This document shows, piece after piece, positions 25,820-34,547 of a stretch of DNA of 64,000 nt. Source of the stretch: Streptomyces sp. CB01881. Lineage in GTDB: Bacteria > Actinomycetota > Actinomycetes > Streptomycetales > Streptomycetaceae. The DNA lies in the NCBI RefSeq assembly GCF_002953255.1, contig NZ_CP026498.1, positions 7,881,939 to 7,945,938 on the forward strand, read 5' to 3'. Positions within the stretch are counted from its first letter, which is position 1. Every line of letters begins with the position of its first letter. A program made the position numbers and the translations under genes. Below the pieces are notes generated by a model. That model saw only the letters and a program-made list of their open reading frames with translations. It did not search any database and was not told where the DNA came from.

Positions 25820-25935
25820 TCGTCGGGGCCGGGTCGGGTCCCGGGGTGGGCCGGGCCGTCGTGGCCGGGTCGGGTCCTGGAGTGCGCCGGGCCGTCGTGG
25901 CCCGGTGGGCCGGTGGGATGCGCCGGGCCGGTGGG
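25820..25935. repeat. Imperfect tandem GC-rich repeat
   Basis: Two to three diverged copies of a roughly 37-bp unit built on GGCCGTCGTGGCCGGGTCGG fill the gap between the GT87 gene and the convergent SALP gene. It could also act as a transcription end. Confidence 0.6.
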
Positions 25936-25964
25936 GCCGTGCCGCGCGACCAGGTCGCGCGCAC

Positions 25965-26381
25965 TCACGCGAGCAACTCGGCGAGCGAGCCGTCCATGTC
26001 CAGCGCAGCCGTCTCGCTGCCCGGCGGCACCAGCCGGTGAGCACGCTCCAGCCAGGCGGCCACCACCGGCAGCGGCGCCTCCAGCAGCGCATCCCCGGCC
26101 GGCGAGCTCAGCGCCATGCAGAGCACGCTGCGCCGCCCCGACCGGGTCGGCCAGATCCGCACGTCCCCCTGCCCGCACGGGCGGAAGGTGCCCTCCACCA
26201 GCAGCTCGCGGGCGAACACCCAGGTGACCGGCGAGCCGGTGTCCAGGTGGAAGGTGATGTGCACCGCGTACGGGTCGTGGCTGCCGTACGACAGCCGGGC
26301 CGGGACGGGGACGCTGTGCTCGGGGGAGAGCACCAGGTTGAGCTCCAGTTCGTGCTCCACCACGCTCGTCGGGCGTTCCAT
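25965..26381 (-). CDS. SsgA-like protein (SALP), SsgB-like length and motifs
   Basis: 138 residues. The pattern is close to SsgB-type proteins: VPVPARLSYGSHDPYAVHITF, TWVFARELLVEG, GDVRIWPTR, VLCMALSSPAGDALLEAP. SALPs guide septum placement and wall remodelling in sporulation. ATG at 26381 has GAGGAAG 5 nt upstream. Compared with the other SALP in this window, this one keeps more of the SsgB consensus, but SsgB itself is usually at another locus, so it may be SsgG or a paralogue. Confidence 0.9.
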   Translation of the reverse strand: MERPTSVVEHELELNLVLSPEHSVPVPARLSYGSHDPYAVHITFHLDTGSPVTWVFARELLVEGTFRPCGQGDVRIWPTRSGRRSVLCMALSSPAGDALLEAPLPVVAAWLERAHRLVPPGSETAALDMDGSLAELLA

Positions 26382-26775
26382 GATCGCTTCCTCTCTGCCT
26401 GCGGTTCGTGCCCGGTGCCGGGCCCTGTGACTTTGGAGAGCGCGGGCCGGGCGCGCTCTTACACACGTTTCCGGGATTTCTTCGCGGGAGTCCGCGAGCC
26501 GCGGCGCAGGGCGGTGGGGTGCCGGGGGAGCGGGCGCGGGACCGCCGCGGTGCGCCCTCGTCCCTACCCCGGCCGGGCCGGGGCTGTCCGGTGATTGGCC
26601 AAGTTCCAACCTCCGGGCTTCCGAGGTACTACCCTTTGTGACTGTCCGGCGACTGTCCGCCTATCCGGCGGTACCCTCGCGCGCGCCGACGGCGAAGCCA
26701 CCCGTGCCGCCCGAGCCGCCGCCGTGAACCACTCGCCGGGCGCGCCGCACGGCCCTGCGAGGAAAGAAGACCCCC
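26382..26775. other. Divergent region between SALP and the DUF2510-RDD gene
   Basis: 394 bp without a supportable gene. Lower-GC islands around 26450-26480 (towards the SALP) and 26590-26645 (towards the RDD gene) are the likely promoters; TATCCG and TACCCT near 26662-26674 are -10 candidates. No strong inverted repeat is seen. Confidence 0.4.
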
Positions 26776-28329
26776 ATGACGGACCAGCCCTTCGCCGGCG
26801 GCGCGGACACGGCCGTCGATCCCGCACCGGGCTACTACCCCGACCCCTCCATCCCCGGCTTCGTCCGCTACTGGGGCGGCACGGCCTGGGTGCCCGGGAC
26901 CAGCCGCCGCGCACCGGCGGAGGGCGAGGTGCTTCAGCCGCCCCGGTTCGTGGCCCGCGGCAGCGGGGCGGCGAGCGGTGCCGGCGGCGCGGGGGCCGGG
27001 GCACGGTACGTGCCGCCGCCGGCGGTGCCGGCCGGACCGGAGGAGGCGGAGGGCGGGGCGGCGCCGCACGCCCCCGGGGGTGCCGCGGCTGCCGTGGAGC
27101 GGGTGCCGGAGCGGGCGCCCGACAAGGTGCCGGAGGCAGCGGCGGCCTCGTCCGGGGAGACCGGACCGGTGTACCTGGACGAGACGGCGGGCGGCGCGTC
27201 GTTCACCTTCGGGCCGCAGCTGGCCGCCGGCGGGATGGTGTTCCGGCCGGAGGGCGCGGACGACGCGGCGGGCGCGGCGGGATGGGACTCGGTGCGCGAG
27301 GCGGTGCGCGAGGTCGGGCCGGCAGACGAGGCGCCGGCCGGCTGGCAGGTCGATCCGCGGGCGCAGCGGGGGCTGATGGAGACCGGCGGCGCGCCGCGGT
27401 GGGTCTCCTGGGGTGTGCTGCCCGGGGCGGAGCCGTGGGTGGAAGAGTCCAGGGGTGAGGCGTCCCGGGTTGAGGCGGTTCGGACGGAGGCGTTCGGGGC
27501 GGAGGTGCCCAGGACGGAGGTGTCCAGGACGGAGGCGTTTGGGGCGGAGGTGGGCGCTCCGGTCGCTGGGCCGGTCGTGGCGGCCGAGGCCGCGGCGGAT
27601 CCCGCGCCGGTGCCGGCGGCCGTGCGGGTCACCGCGCCGGTGCCCGTTCCGGTGACGGGGCCGGAGCCGGTGGCGGGCCCTGAGTCGGCGGCGGACGTGG
27701 CGCCGGAGCCGGGCCCTGGGCCGGCGGTGAACGTGGCGCCGGAGCCGGCGCCCGTTCCTGCCGTGGCCCCCGCCGCCCGTGCGGTGCGGCCGGTGCCCGG
27801 GCCGCGCCCGGCTCCCCGTCGCCGCCCGGCCCCGCCGGTGCCGGCCGGGCTCGGACGCCGGCTGGCCGCCCGGCTGGTGGACACCGCCGTCCTGGCCGTG
27901 GTCGCCACCGCCGCCGCCGTTCCGCTCGGCAGCTCGGTCATGACCCACCTCCAGCACAAGCTCGACCAGGCCCGGATGGCCAGCTCACTCACCCGCCGCC
28001 AGGTCGACGTCTGGCTGGTGGACGGCGTGGTGGTCGGCAAGTTCGCCGTCCTGGTCGGCATCCTCGCCTTCGTCGGCCTGCTCTACGAGGTCCTGCCGAC
28101 CGCCCGCACCGGCCAGACCTTCGGCAAGCGGCTGGCCCGGATCCGGGTCGTCGACGCGGCCCCCTCGGCCGCCCGTGTCCGGCTGACCGTCGGTCGCTCG
28201 CTCTGTCGATGGCTGGTCAGGAACGCCTCGGCGGTCCTGCTGCTCGGCCTCGTCTGGCCGGTGTTCGACCGTCCGGCCCGGCGCGGCTGGCACGACCGCG
28301 CGGCCCGCACTCGGGTCGTCCGGTCCTGA
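26776..28329 (+). CDS. DUF2510-RDD membrane protein with long repetitive linker
   Basis: 517 residues. DUF2510 is at ~18-45 (APGYYPDPSIPGFVRYWGG, TAWVPG). A ~310-residue Ala/Glu/Pro/Val linker follows and includes back-to-back RTEAFGAEV / RTEVSRTEAF units near 230-260. The last ~165 residues are an RDD domain with about three membrane helices (GLGRRLAARLVDTAVLAVV, TFGKRLARIRVVD, CRWLVRNASAVLLLG), which has the Arg-Asp pair of the family. RDD proteins have been linked to small-molecule or ion transport, but no function is sure. ATG at 26776 has AGGAAAG upstream. It is followed by another RDD gene 79 bp downstream. Confidence 0.85.
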   Translation: MTDQPFAGGADTAVDPAPGYYPDPSIPGFVRYWGGTAWVPGTSRRAPAEGEVLQPPRFVARGSGAASGAGGAGAGARYVPPPAVPAGPEEAEGGAAPHAPGGAAAAVERVPERAPDKVPEAAAASSGETGPVYLDETAGGASFTFGPQLAAGGMVFRPEGADDAAGAAGWDSVREAVREVGPADEAPAGWQVDPRAQRGLMETGGAPRWVSWGVLPGAEPWVEESRGEASRVEAVRTEAFGAEVPRTEVSRTEAFGAEVGAPVAGPVVAAEAAADPAPVPAAVRVTAPVPVPVTGPEPVAGPESAADVAPEPGPGPAVNVAPEPAPVPAVAPAARAVRPVPGPRPAPRRRPAPPVPAGLGRRLAARLVDTAVLAVVATAAAVPLGSSVMTHLQHKLDQARMASSLTRRQVDVWLVDGVVVGKFAVLVGILAFVGLLYEVLPTARTGQTFGKRLARIRVVDAAPSAARVRLTVGRSLCRWLVRNASAVLLLGLVWPVFDRPARRGWHDRAARTRVVRS

Positions 28330-28408
28330 CCCCGGCCCGGCGGAGGTTACCGGGCGAAACGGACTAAATATCCGAAGCTCGGAGAATGTGTGATGTTCTA
28401 CTCGGGGC

Positions 28409-29128
28409 ATGAGCACCTACAATCCCTCAGGCCCCGAGCCGGAGGGGGGCGGCCAGCCCTCCTCCGACAAGCAGCCCTCGCAGTCGGCCGGCGGCACGCC
28501 GGAAGGTGCGCCGTCAGACCCGTACGGAAACCCCCAGCCCGGCAGCCCCGACGACCGCCCCGGCGCGTACGGCGGCAACTACGGCGGCACCCCCGGCGGG
28601 TCTCCGTACGGGCAGAACCCCTACGGCCAGTCGCCGTACGACCAGCCGCCGTCCGGCTACGGCCCCACGGGCTACGGCTCGCCGGGCGCCGGGCCCGTCC
28701 CCGGGATGCCGCCGCTCGGCAGTTGGCCCAGCCGGATCCTCGCCCAGCTGATCGACTACGTGCTGGTCCAGGCGGTCGCACTTCTCGTGGTGCTGCCCTT
28801 CGCCAGTCTCGGCGACCGCTCCGGCTCGGCCGGCGCGTTCTGGCTTGCCTGCGGGCTGTACCTGATCTACGACGGTGTGATGCTCAGCCGGGACGGCCAG
28901 ACCCTCGGCAAGAAGGCGATGAAGATCCGGGTCGCCATGCTGATCGACGGCAGCACGCCGACCCCGGCCGCCGCCTGGACCAGGTCCGCCGTCTTCATCC
29001 TCCCGGCGGTGGTCTGCTGCGCCGCCTTCTGGTGGGTGATCGACGGCCTGTTCGGCGTCTTCGACAAGCCGTACGGCCAGTGCATCCACGACAAGGCCGC
29101 GAAGACCGTGGTGGTCTCCACGGCCTGA
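28409..29128 (+). CDS. RDD-family membrane protein
   Basis: 239 residues: ~95 residues of Gly/Pro/Tyr/Ser-rich cytoplasmic tail (PYGQNPYGQSPYDQ-type units), then an RDD domain (WPSRILAQLIDYVLVQ, TLGKKAMKIRVAM) with three to four helices. It is shorter than its neighbour and has no DUF2510. ATG at 28409 lacks a ribosome site; TTCTACT nearby suggests a leaderless message. The two adjacent RDD genes probably arose by duplication. Confidence 0.87.
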   Translation: MSTYNPSGPEPEGGGQPSSDKQPSQSAGGTPEGAPSDPYGNPQPGSPDDRPGAYGGNYGGTPGGSPYGQNPYGQSPYDQPPSGYGPTGYGSPGAGPVPGMPPLGSWPSRILAQLIDYVLVQAVALLVVLPFASLGDRSGSAGAFWLACGLYLIYDGVMLSRDGQTLGKKAMKIRVAMLIDGSTPTPAAAWTRSAVFILPAVVCCAAFWWVIDGLFGVFDKPYGQCIHDKAAKTVVVSTA

Positions 29129-29161
29129 ACGTCCGTGACTCCGGTACCGCCCGGTGGCGCC

Positions 29162-29476
29162 TCAGCGCTGCCGGGCGTACTCGTGCCCGGCGGGAGTGGG
29201 CTCCGGCGTGGGTGCGGGTGCGGGTGCGGGTGCGGACTCCGGCGCGGGGGTGGGTGCGGGGGCCAGCGCGGGAGCCGGCTTCGGTGCAGGGGTCCCGCGC
29301 TGCGCGGCGGTGGACAGCGACAGCACCGTCACCAGCGTGCCGAGCGCGAGCGCGAACCCGACCAGCACCGCGACCGCCAGGACGCCCGAGGCGCCCGAGA
29401 CGGCCAGCAGCGCCACGGTGGCGGCGACGACGGTGAAGGTGCCGAGGCAGATCTGAGCGGTGGTCGGGCGCGGCAT
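29162..29476 (-). CDS. Small two-helix membrane protein with Ala-Pro repeat tail
   Basis: 104 residues: MPRPTTAQICLG start, two hydrophobic helices (~8-58), then a tail of alternating Ala-Pro with Thr/Glu (PAPAPAPTPEPTP). I do not recognise a functional family. ATG at 29476 has AAGGA 10 nt upstream. It converges with the RDD gene. The tail could reach into the periplasm-like wall zone as a rigid rod. Confidence 0.75.
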   Translation of the reverse strand: MPRPTTAQICLGTFTVVAATVALLAVSGASGVLAVAVLVGFALALGTLVTVLSLSTAAQRGTPAPKPAPALAPAPTPAPESAPAPAPAPTPEPTPAGHEYARQR

Positions 29477-29677
29477 GGCGTCGGTCCTTCGCACGTCGGG
29501 GGAAACGGGCGGGTGGTGCCGGTACCGAATATTCCTACCCGGAACGGGAGTTCGGTAAGTGCAGCCTAATCCGCCGGACCTGGGGCACGGGGGGCGCACG
29601 GGCTCACCGCGGGGTCGTGCGCCCCGCTCGGTACGGTGATCGCGACCGGACCGTCCACGCACCCAGGGGGAACCGCC

Positions 29678-30382
29678 GTGCCCGTCGCCGACTGGCCCAC
29701 CACCGAGACCGAGGCGATCGCCGAACAGGAACGGCTGCGCCCGCTCGTCCAGCCGTACGGCCCCGGCCCCTCCGGCGCGGCGGACGACCGGCTGATCGCC
29801 GGCGTCGACGTCGCCTACGACGACGAACGGGACCTCGTGGTCGCCGCCGCGGTGGTCCTCGACCTCGACGGCCTCGCCGTCGTCGAGGAGGCCACCGCCG
29901 TCGACCGCGTCGCCTTCCCCTACGTCCCCGGCCTGCTCGCCTTCCGCGAACTCCCCGCAGTCCTGGACGTCCTCGAACGGCTCATCCACGCCCCCGGCAC
30001 CGTCGTCTGCGACGGCTACGGTCTCGCCCACCCGCGCCGCCTCGGCCTCGCCAGCCACCTCGGCGTGCTCACCGGTCTGCGCACCATCGGCGTCGCCAAG
30101 ACCCCGTTCACCTTCGACCACCGCGAACCGGGCGCCCCCCGCGGCTCCTGGACCCCGCTCACCGACCCGGCCACCGGCGAGGAGGTCGGGCGCGCCGTCC
30201 GCACCCGGGCCGGCGTCAAACCCGTCTTCGTCTCCGTCGGCCACCGCATCGGCCTGACCGAAGCCGTCGACACCACCCTCGCCCTCGCCGGCCGGTACCG
30301 GCTGCCCGAGACCACCCGCCACGCCGACTCGCTCTGCCGCCGGGCCCTCGCCGCCCTACAGAAGGGGACGTCCGCGAACTGA
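29678..30382 (+). CDS. nfi: Endonuclease V (deoxyinosine repair)
   Basis: 234 residues. Family motifs are clear: the catalytic Asp in IAGVDVAYDD, FPYVPGLLAFRE (substrate wedge PYIP region), CDGYGLAHPRRLGLASHLGV (metal and catalytic residues) and GVAKTPF. It nicks DNA one base 3' of deoxyinosine and related lesions. GTG at 29678 has AGGGGG 7 nt upstream; an in-frame GTG at 29636 lies within TACGGTG, a likely -10, so it is not the start. It stands alone between unrelated genes. Confidence 0.92.
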   Translation: MPVADWPTTETEAIAEQERLRPLVQPYGPGPSGAADDRLIAGVDVAYDDERDLVVAAAVVLDLDGLAVVEEATAVDRVAFPYVPGLLAFRELPAVLDVLERLIHAPGTVVCDGYGLAHPRRLGLASHLGVLTGLRTIGVAKTPFTFDHREPGAPRGSWTPLTDPATGEEVGRAVRTRAGVKPVFVSVGHRIGLTEAVDTTLALAGRYRLPETTRHADSLCRRALAALQKGTSAN

Positions 30383-30487
30383 CGGTGCGCCAGGCCGTCG
30401 GCGGTTCGGCCGAAGCGCCATACTCCCGGCCCGGAGCATGTGTTAGACATGTGTCTCCGGAAGCTGCGCAGGACAGTCGAACGGGAC

Positions 30488-30556
30488 GGCTCCACAAGGT
30501 GGCTTCACGGGGCCGCTTCACGGGGCAGCTTCCATAGGGCAGCTTCACAGGGCAGC
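30488..30556. repeat. Short tandem repeat upstream of the T7SS-like genes
   Basis: About five diverged copies of a 13-14-bp unit of the form GGGCAGCTTCACA. They lie 30-100 bp before the first gene of the type VII-like cluster. Confidence 0.7.
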
Positions 30557-30587
30557 GGAACGACGGACGCAGGGGGAGGCGCCGGAA

Positions 30588-31034
30588 GTGGCGACGGGGA
30601 CCGGAACGACCGGCGGGGGCGGCCAGGGATACCGCGTCGAGGTCGAACAGCTGAGGGCGTTCGCCGCCCAGGTGCGCGGACTGCTGGCCGAGTTCCAGCA
30701 CCACGCCGACGGCACCACGGCCCACGGCCAGAGCGCCGTGGGCAAGAGCGCCCTCGGCACCTTCGCCGAGGCCACCGAGCTGCACGACCGCTACCAGACC
30801 ATGCGGGACGGCCTGCGCGACGTCCTCAACCAGCTCCAGGACGCCGTCGACGACGCCCAGAAGAAGGCCGAACTCACCGCCACCAACTACGAGGAGCAGG
30901 AACACCGCACCTCGGGCAAGCTGAAGCTCGGCGACGACGGCTGGTCGGTCGCCAGCCCCTCCGCCACCAGCGCCGTCGCCTACGCCCAGACCGTCGCCCC
31001 GGCCCAGCACAGCGGCGGGAAGTCCGAGCGATGA
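30588..31034 (+). CDS. Small helical ESX-like protein, first gene of T7SS-like trio
   Basis: 148 residues, predicted mostly helical: RVEVEQLRAFAAQVRGLLAEF, then ELHDRYQTMRDGLRDVLNQL and a charged helix DDAQKKAELTATNYEEQ. This is the layout of ESX/WXG100-related secretion partners, but no WxG turn is present; a Thr/Gly-rich start and Ala/Ser tail flank it. GTG at 30588 has GGGGGAGG upstream. It is 43 bp before the WXG/PPE-like gene, suggesting co-expression and perhaps a heterodimer. Family membership is an inference from helix pattern and neighbours. Confidence 0.75.
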   Translation: MATGTGTTGGGGQGYRVEVEQLRAFAAQVRGLLAEFQHHADGTTAHGQSAVGKSALGTFAEATELHDRYQTMRDGLRDVLNQLQDAVDDAQKKAELTATNYEEQEHRTSGKLKLGDDGWSVASPSATSAVAYAQTVAPAQHSGGKSER

Positions 31035-31077
31035 GCGCCGCACGCCAACAGCCCCCGGAGAACGGAGACGGCCACCG

Positions 31078-32535
31078 ATGAGCGGATCGGGCTACACCAA
31101 GTTCAACGACTACAGCCACGCCGAACTCCGGAAGATGGCGCAGGCCCTCAACCCCGGCGAGGTGATGGCCGCCAGCGACCCCTGGCGCCGCGCCGCCGAC
31201 ACCCTCAAGGCCATCCGCGCCACCCTCACCCGCGCCAGCACCGAGGCCGCCGTCAGCTGGGAAGGCAGCACCAGCGACGCCTTCCACAAGCGCATGCTCA
31301 ACCTCGCCGCCACCATCAACAACGCGGCCTCCTACGCCAACGACGCCGCCAACACCCTCAAGCACCTGTCCGAGGCCATCGCCCAGGCCAAGCACGACAT
31401 GCCCGAAGAGCCCAGCGGGTGGGAGCAGTTCACCGACGGAGTCGGTGACACGGTCTCCGCCGTCTTCGGCGGCGACGACGAGGACACGAAGACGGCGGTC
31501 GCGGAGCAGAAGAAGGCCGAAGCGGCGGCGATCATGCAGACGCTGGCGATGCACTACCGGGTCGCGGCGCCGATGCTGAAGCCGCCGCCGGCGCTTCCGC
31601 CGCCAAAGGGCGAGAAGAGTCGTGGTGATCTCGACGACGCCACTTCGTCGGGCGATTCCACAGGGGAGGGTGCATTCAGCGCCATGATGGCCGGGGCTGG
31701 ATACACCAGCACTGCTGCCACTCCGAAGTCGAGTGGCAGCAGCACGCCGTCGCTGTCTCAGCGTCCCGCTGCCCAGTCCGCACCGAAGCGCTCGACGCCG
31801 GCCGGACCAGCCGCGCCGACCGATTCGGGAATCAAGGGCGGCACGGTGCATGCAGTGCCCAAGCCGCCCTCCGTCACGAACTACGGCCCCGGCACGGGGA
31901 TCGACGGTACGACGGTCAATCCTCCCAGCACATCCGGGACCAGCCCGCTGTCCACCAACCCCGCCAATCCGACGTCCAACCCCGGAACACCCATCAGTCC
32001 CACGACGAGTGGCAATGGTGGCGGACCGGGTCCGACCGGAGGTGGGCCGATCATGGGTGGGCAGGCAGGGCAGGGAAACAACCCGGGCAAGGGCGGCGGG
32101 ACTCAGAACAAGGACGTACTTGGCCGTACAGCAAGCGTCCCCGGCAAGGCTGCCGGAGGCGGGGGTAAGGCGTTCGGCGCGGGAGAGGTGCTCGAAGGCG
32201 GTTTCGGGACTGGAGGCCGCGCCGCAGGGGCCCGTCCCGGAGGCGGCCTTTCGGGGCGGGCCGGAGGCATCGTCGGCGGGGGAGCGCGTCCGGGCGGCGG
32301 ATCCGGGGCGAAGCAGGCCTTCACCGAAGGCGGTTCCGGGCTCGGGGCCCGAGGCCGGGTCAGGGGAGAGTTGGGCGCGAACGCTACGGGCGGTGTGGCT
32401 CCCGGCATGCCGCTCACCGATGCCCAGCGGCGCAACAGGGACAAGGACAAGGACGGCAAGCGGCCGGACTACCTCGTCGAGGATGAGGAGACCTGGGCGT
32501 CGGACAAGCCCACCAACCCGAACGTGGTGGAATGA
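31078..32535 (+). CDS. WXG100/PPE-like protein with long Gly/Pro/Ser tail, probable type VII substrate
   Basis: 485 residues. The N-terminal ~150 are helical with a WxG-type turn in AVSWEGSTSDAFHKRM and flanking helices, as in WXG100 and PPE-like proteins. From ~165 on it is Pro/Ser/Thr/Gly-rich and disordered (GTGGRAAGARPGGG-type units), ending in a charged segment with DKDKDGKRPDY. ATG at 31078 has GGAG about 10 nt upstream. Third-position base use changes after about 31560: many codons end in A or T, unlike the upstream half. It precedes the mycosin gene by 87 bp with hairpins between. Likely exported or surface displayed; no toxin domain is visible. Confidence 0.82.
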   Translation: MSGSGYTKFNDYSHAELRKMAQALNPGEVMAASDPWRRAADTLKAIRATLTRASTEAAVSWEGSTSDAFHKRMLNLAATINNAASYANDAANTLKHLSEAIAQAKHDMPEEPSGWEQFTDGVGDTVSAVFGGDDEDTKTAVAEQKKAEAAAIMQTLAMHYRVAAPMLKPPPALPPPKGEKSRGDLDDATSSGDSTGEGAFSAMMAGAGYTSTAATPKSSGSSTPSLSQRPAAQSAPKRSTPAGPAAPTDSGIKGGTVHAVPKPPSVTNYGPGTGIDGTTVNPPSTSGTSPLSTNPANPTSNPGTPISPTTSGNGGGPGPTGGGPIMGGQAGQGNNPGKGGGTQNKDVLGRTASVPGKAAGGGGKAFGAGEVLEGGFGTGGRAAGARPGGGLSGRAGGIVGGGARPGGGSGAKQAFTEGGSGLGARGRVRGELGANATGGVAPGMPLTDAQRRNRDKDKDGKRPDYLVEDEETWASDKPTNPNVVE

Positions 32536-32537
32536 GT

Positions 32538-32598
32538 CCTGTCCGCTGGTGGACAGGCTGATGATCGGTCGTCCCGCAGGTCGGAGACCTGCGGGACG
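32538..32598 (+). terminator. Two consecutive hairpins before the mycosin gene
   Basis: CCTGTCC-N6-GGACAGG (32538-32557) is followed by a perfect 13-bp stem with a 3-nt loop (32570-32582 with 32586-32598). They lie between the PPE-like stop and the mycosin start, so they may stop or attenuate transcription inside the cluster. No T-run follows. Confidence 0.65.
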
Positions 32599-32622
32599 CT
32601 TCGCTGAGTGGGGTGACCAGGC

Positions 32623-33969
32623 TTGACGAGCAGCCGGCTTGTGCGAGGTGCAGCTTCGTTGGCTGCTGGGACCCTGCTTTGGGGAATCGCTGTCTCACCG
32701 GCAGCGGCGGACCAGGCTCGGGACTCTCAGTGGGCACTAAAGAGCTTCGAGGCGGAGACCAAAGTCTGGCCCATCAGTCAGGGTGAGGGCATCGTGGTCG
32801 CAGTGGTGGATGGTGGCGTCAGTCCTGACCACCAGGACATGATCGACCAGGTGCTTCCCGGTGCCGACTTCTCAGGCGGGAAGACGGATGGCAGGGACGA
32901 CAAGACCGGCCATGGAACAGGCATGGCGAGCCTGATTGCTGCTCGTGGACACGGACCCCAGGCAGGGGTGATGGGTCTGGCGCCGAAGGCGAAGATCCTT
33001 CCGGTGAAGATCAGAACCAACGATGAGTCTCCGGACCTCCAGCAGTCGGACATTGCGCTGGCTGTCAGATTCGCCGTTGATCACGGGGCGAAGGTCATCA
33101 ATATGTCGATCGGCGGTTTCTCGCGGTTCGACTCCCAAGCGCGTGCCGCGATCAGTTACGCGGTTTCGAAGGATGTCGTCCTTGTAGCAGCCACGGGAAA
33201 CAGCGGGGACAAGTCAGGGTCCGTTGAATACCCGGCTGCCTTCCCTGGGGTCGTGGCGGCGGCGGCGATCGACGAGTACGGCAAAGCATGGGAGAGATCC
33301 ACATTCGGTCCTGAAACCACGCTTGCGGCGCCAGGCGTGGAGGTGTACCAGGCCACGGCCAAATCGGCGTCGAGCTATGGCATCGGAAGGGGAACCTCTG
33401 ACGCCACTGCTTATGTGTCCGCCACGGCGGCCCTCATTCGTTCGAAGTACCCCAATCTCTCCGCCGGGCAGGTCATCAACAGGATGATCAAGAGCGCTGC
33501 CCCTCCGTCGGACGGTTCGGCAGTGCCCGATGCCCACTACGGGTACGGGATCGTCGACCCTGCCAAGGCCCTGGCGGCGAATCCTGCCGTCGATAGCGGG
33601 CCGAGGGAGAACCCGTTGCTGAAGCGGGTGGAGTCTCAAGGCGCTCCGCCCGATGCGGCGCCGGAGTCCACCGACGAGGCTTCCGAGGCCCCGCCCGGCG
33701 TGCCCTCCGCGGGGGTGAAGGGCAATCCCGGGATCACCTACACGCTCATCGGCGCAGGGGTGCTGTTTGGGCTGGTGCTCGTCGCCGTCTGCGTGTCGTT
33801 GGTGGTGCGCGGGAGGCGGAAGCAGCGGGAGGCGGCGGCGGTGCCGGGTGGCACCGGCTACCCGTATCCGGTGCCACCGCCTCCCGGGCAGCCCGGGCAG
33901 CAGGGGTACGGCTACGCGCCGCCGCCGCAGCAGCCTCCGGCGCCGCCGACGGGGAACCCGTATCAGTAG
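32623..33969 (+). CDS. Type VII secretion mycosin (subtilisin-like membrane serine protease)
   Basis: 448 residues. A signal peptide ends near SPAAAD. The S8 domain has Asp63 (VVDGG), His97 (GHGTGMA), oxyanion Asn193 (ATGNSG) and Ser259 (GRGTSDAT), in mycosin order. A Pro/Glu linker, one membrane helix (GVLFGLVLVAVCVSLVV) and a Pro/Gln/Tyr tail follow. Mycosins are anchored outside and stabilise or process type VII systems; no EccC, EccB, EccD or EccE lies here. The start is TTG 32623 or GTG 32641; neither has a strong ribosome site. Many codons end in A/T, as in the upstream gene, so the cluster has a different compositional history. The last 7 bases overlap the convergent GNAT gene. Confidence 0.92.
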   Translation: MTSSRLVRGAASLAAGTLLWGIAVSPAAADQARDSQWALKSFEAETKVWPISQGEGIVVAVVDGGVSPDHQDMIDQVLPGADFSGGKTDGRDDKTGHGTGMASLIAARGHGPQAGVMGLAPKAKILPVKIRTNDESPDLQQSDIALAVRFAVDHGAKVINMSIGGFSRFDSQARAAISYAVSKDVVLVAATGNSGDKSGSVEYPAAFPGVVAAAAIDEYGKAWERSTFGPETTLAAPGVEVYQATAKSASSYGIGRGTSDATAYVSATAALIRSKYPNLSAGQVINRMIKSAAPPSDGSAVPDAHYGYGIVDPAKALAANPAVDSGPRENPLLKRVESQGAPPDAAPESTDEASEAPPGVPSAGVKGNPGITYTLIGAGVLFGLVLVAVCVSLVVRGRRKQREAAAVPGGTGYPYPVPPPPGQPGQQGYGYAPPPQQPPAPPTGNPYQ

Positions 33970-34535
33970 GCCTGCGCCCGGGCCGCCAGCCACTCGTCGC
34001 GCAGGGCGGCCATGTGCAGGACGTCGTGGAACTCGCCGGCCCAGTGATGGGCCTGGCGGGCGCGGCCTTCGAGGATGAAGCCGGCCTTCTCGTAGGCGCG
34101 GGCGGCGCGTTCGTTGAAGGCCCAGACCTCCAGGTGGACGCGGTGGAGGCGGACCTCCTCGAAGGCGTGGCGGAGGAGGAGGCGGGTGGCCTCGGTGCCG
34201 ATGCCGCGGCCGGTGCTGCCGGGGGTGAGGGCGATCCGGAAGCTCGCGGAGGCGTTGTCGCGGTCGAGGTCGTTGAGGGCGAGTTCGCCGAGGAACCGGC
34301 CGGTGGCGGGGTCCTCGACGGCGAGGTCGAGGCGGTCGGGCTGTTCGGCGCGGGTGGCGCACCAGGTGCGGATCTGGTCCTGGGTGAAGGCCTGGCGGGT
34401 GCCGGTGAGGCGGTTGGTCTCCTCGTCGGCGGTGAACCGCCACATGGGTTCGGTGTGGTGGGCGGCCAGGGGCACGAGGGTGATGGTGGGCCCGTGCAGG
34501 GTGGGCTTCTCGGCGAGTGCGGCGTCGTTGATCAT
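33963..34535 (-). CDS. GNAT N-acetyltransferase, RimJ/RimL-like
   Basis: 190 residues. It has the RimJ/RimL layout: TITLVPLAAHHTEPMWRF start, ELALNDLDRDNASASFRIAL, the acetyl-CoA loop STGRGIGTEA, and LEVWAFNERAARAYEKAGF at the end of the fold. It transfers acetyl groups to an amine; the target is unknown. Its stop overlaps the mycosin stop by 7 bp in convergent orientation. It follows the second GNAT by 12 bp, so the two are probably one transcript. Confidence 0.9.
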   Translation of the reverse strand: MINDAALAEKPTLHGPTITLVPLAAHHTEPMWRFTADEETNRLTGTRQAFTQDQIRTWCATRAEQPDRLDLAVEDPATGRFLGELALNDLDRDNASASFRIALTPGSTGRGIGTEATRLLLRHAFEEVRLHRVHLEVWAFNERAARAYEKAGFILEGRARQAHHWAGEFHDVLHMAALRDEWLAARAQAY

Positions 34536-34547
34536 GTCCGGGCGGCC

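Noticed and set aside
23451..26594. A long plus-strand frame spanning the chitinase and GT87 region
   Set aside because: It crosses the chitinase terminator and two supported genes in another frame; Arg/Gly-rich shadow.
30488..30556. Short repeats as a CRISPR array
   Set aside because: Units are 13-14 bp, contiguous and diverged, with no spacers and no cas genes.
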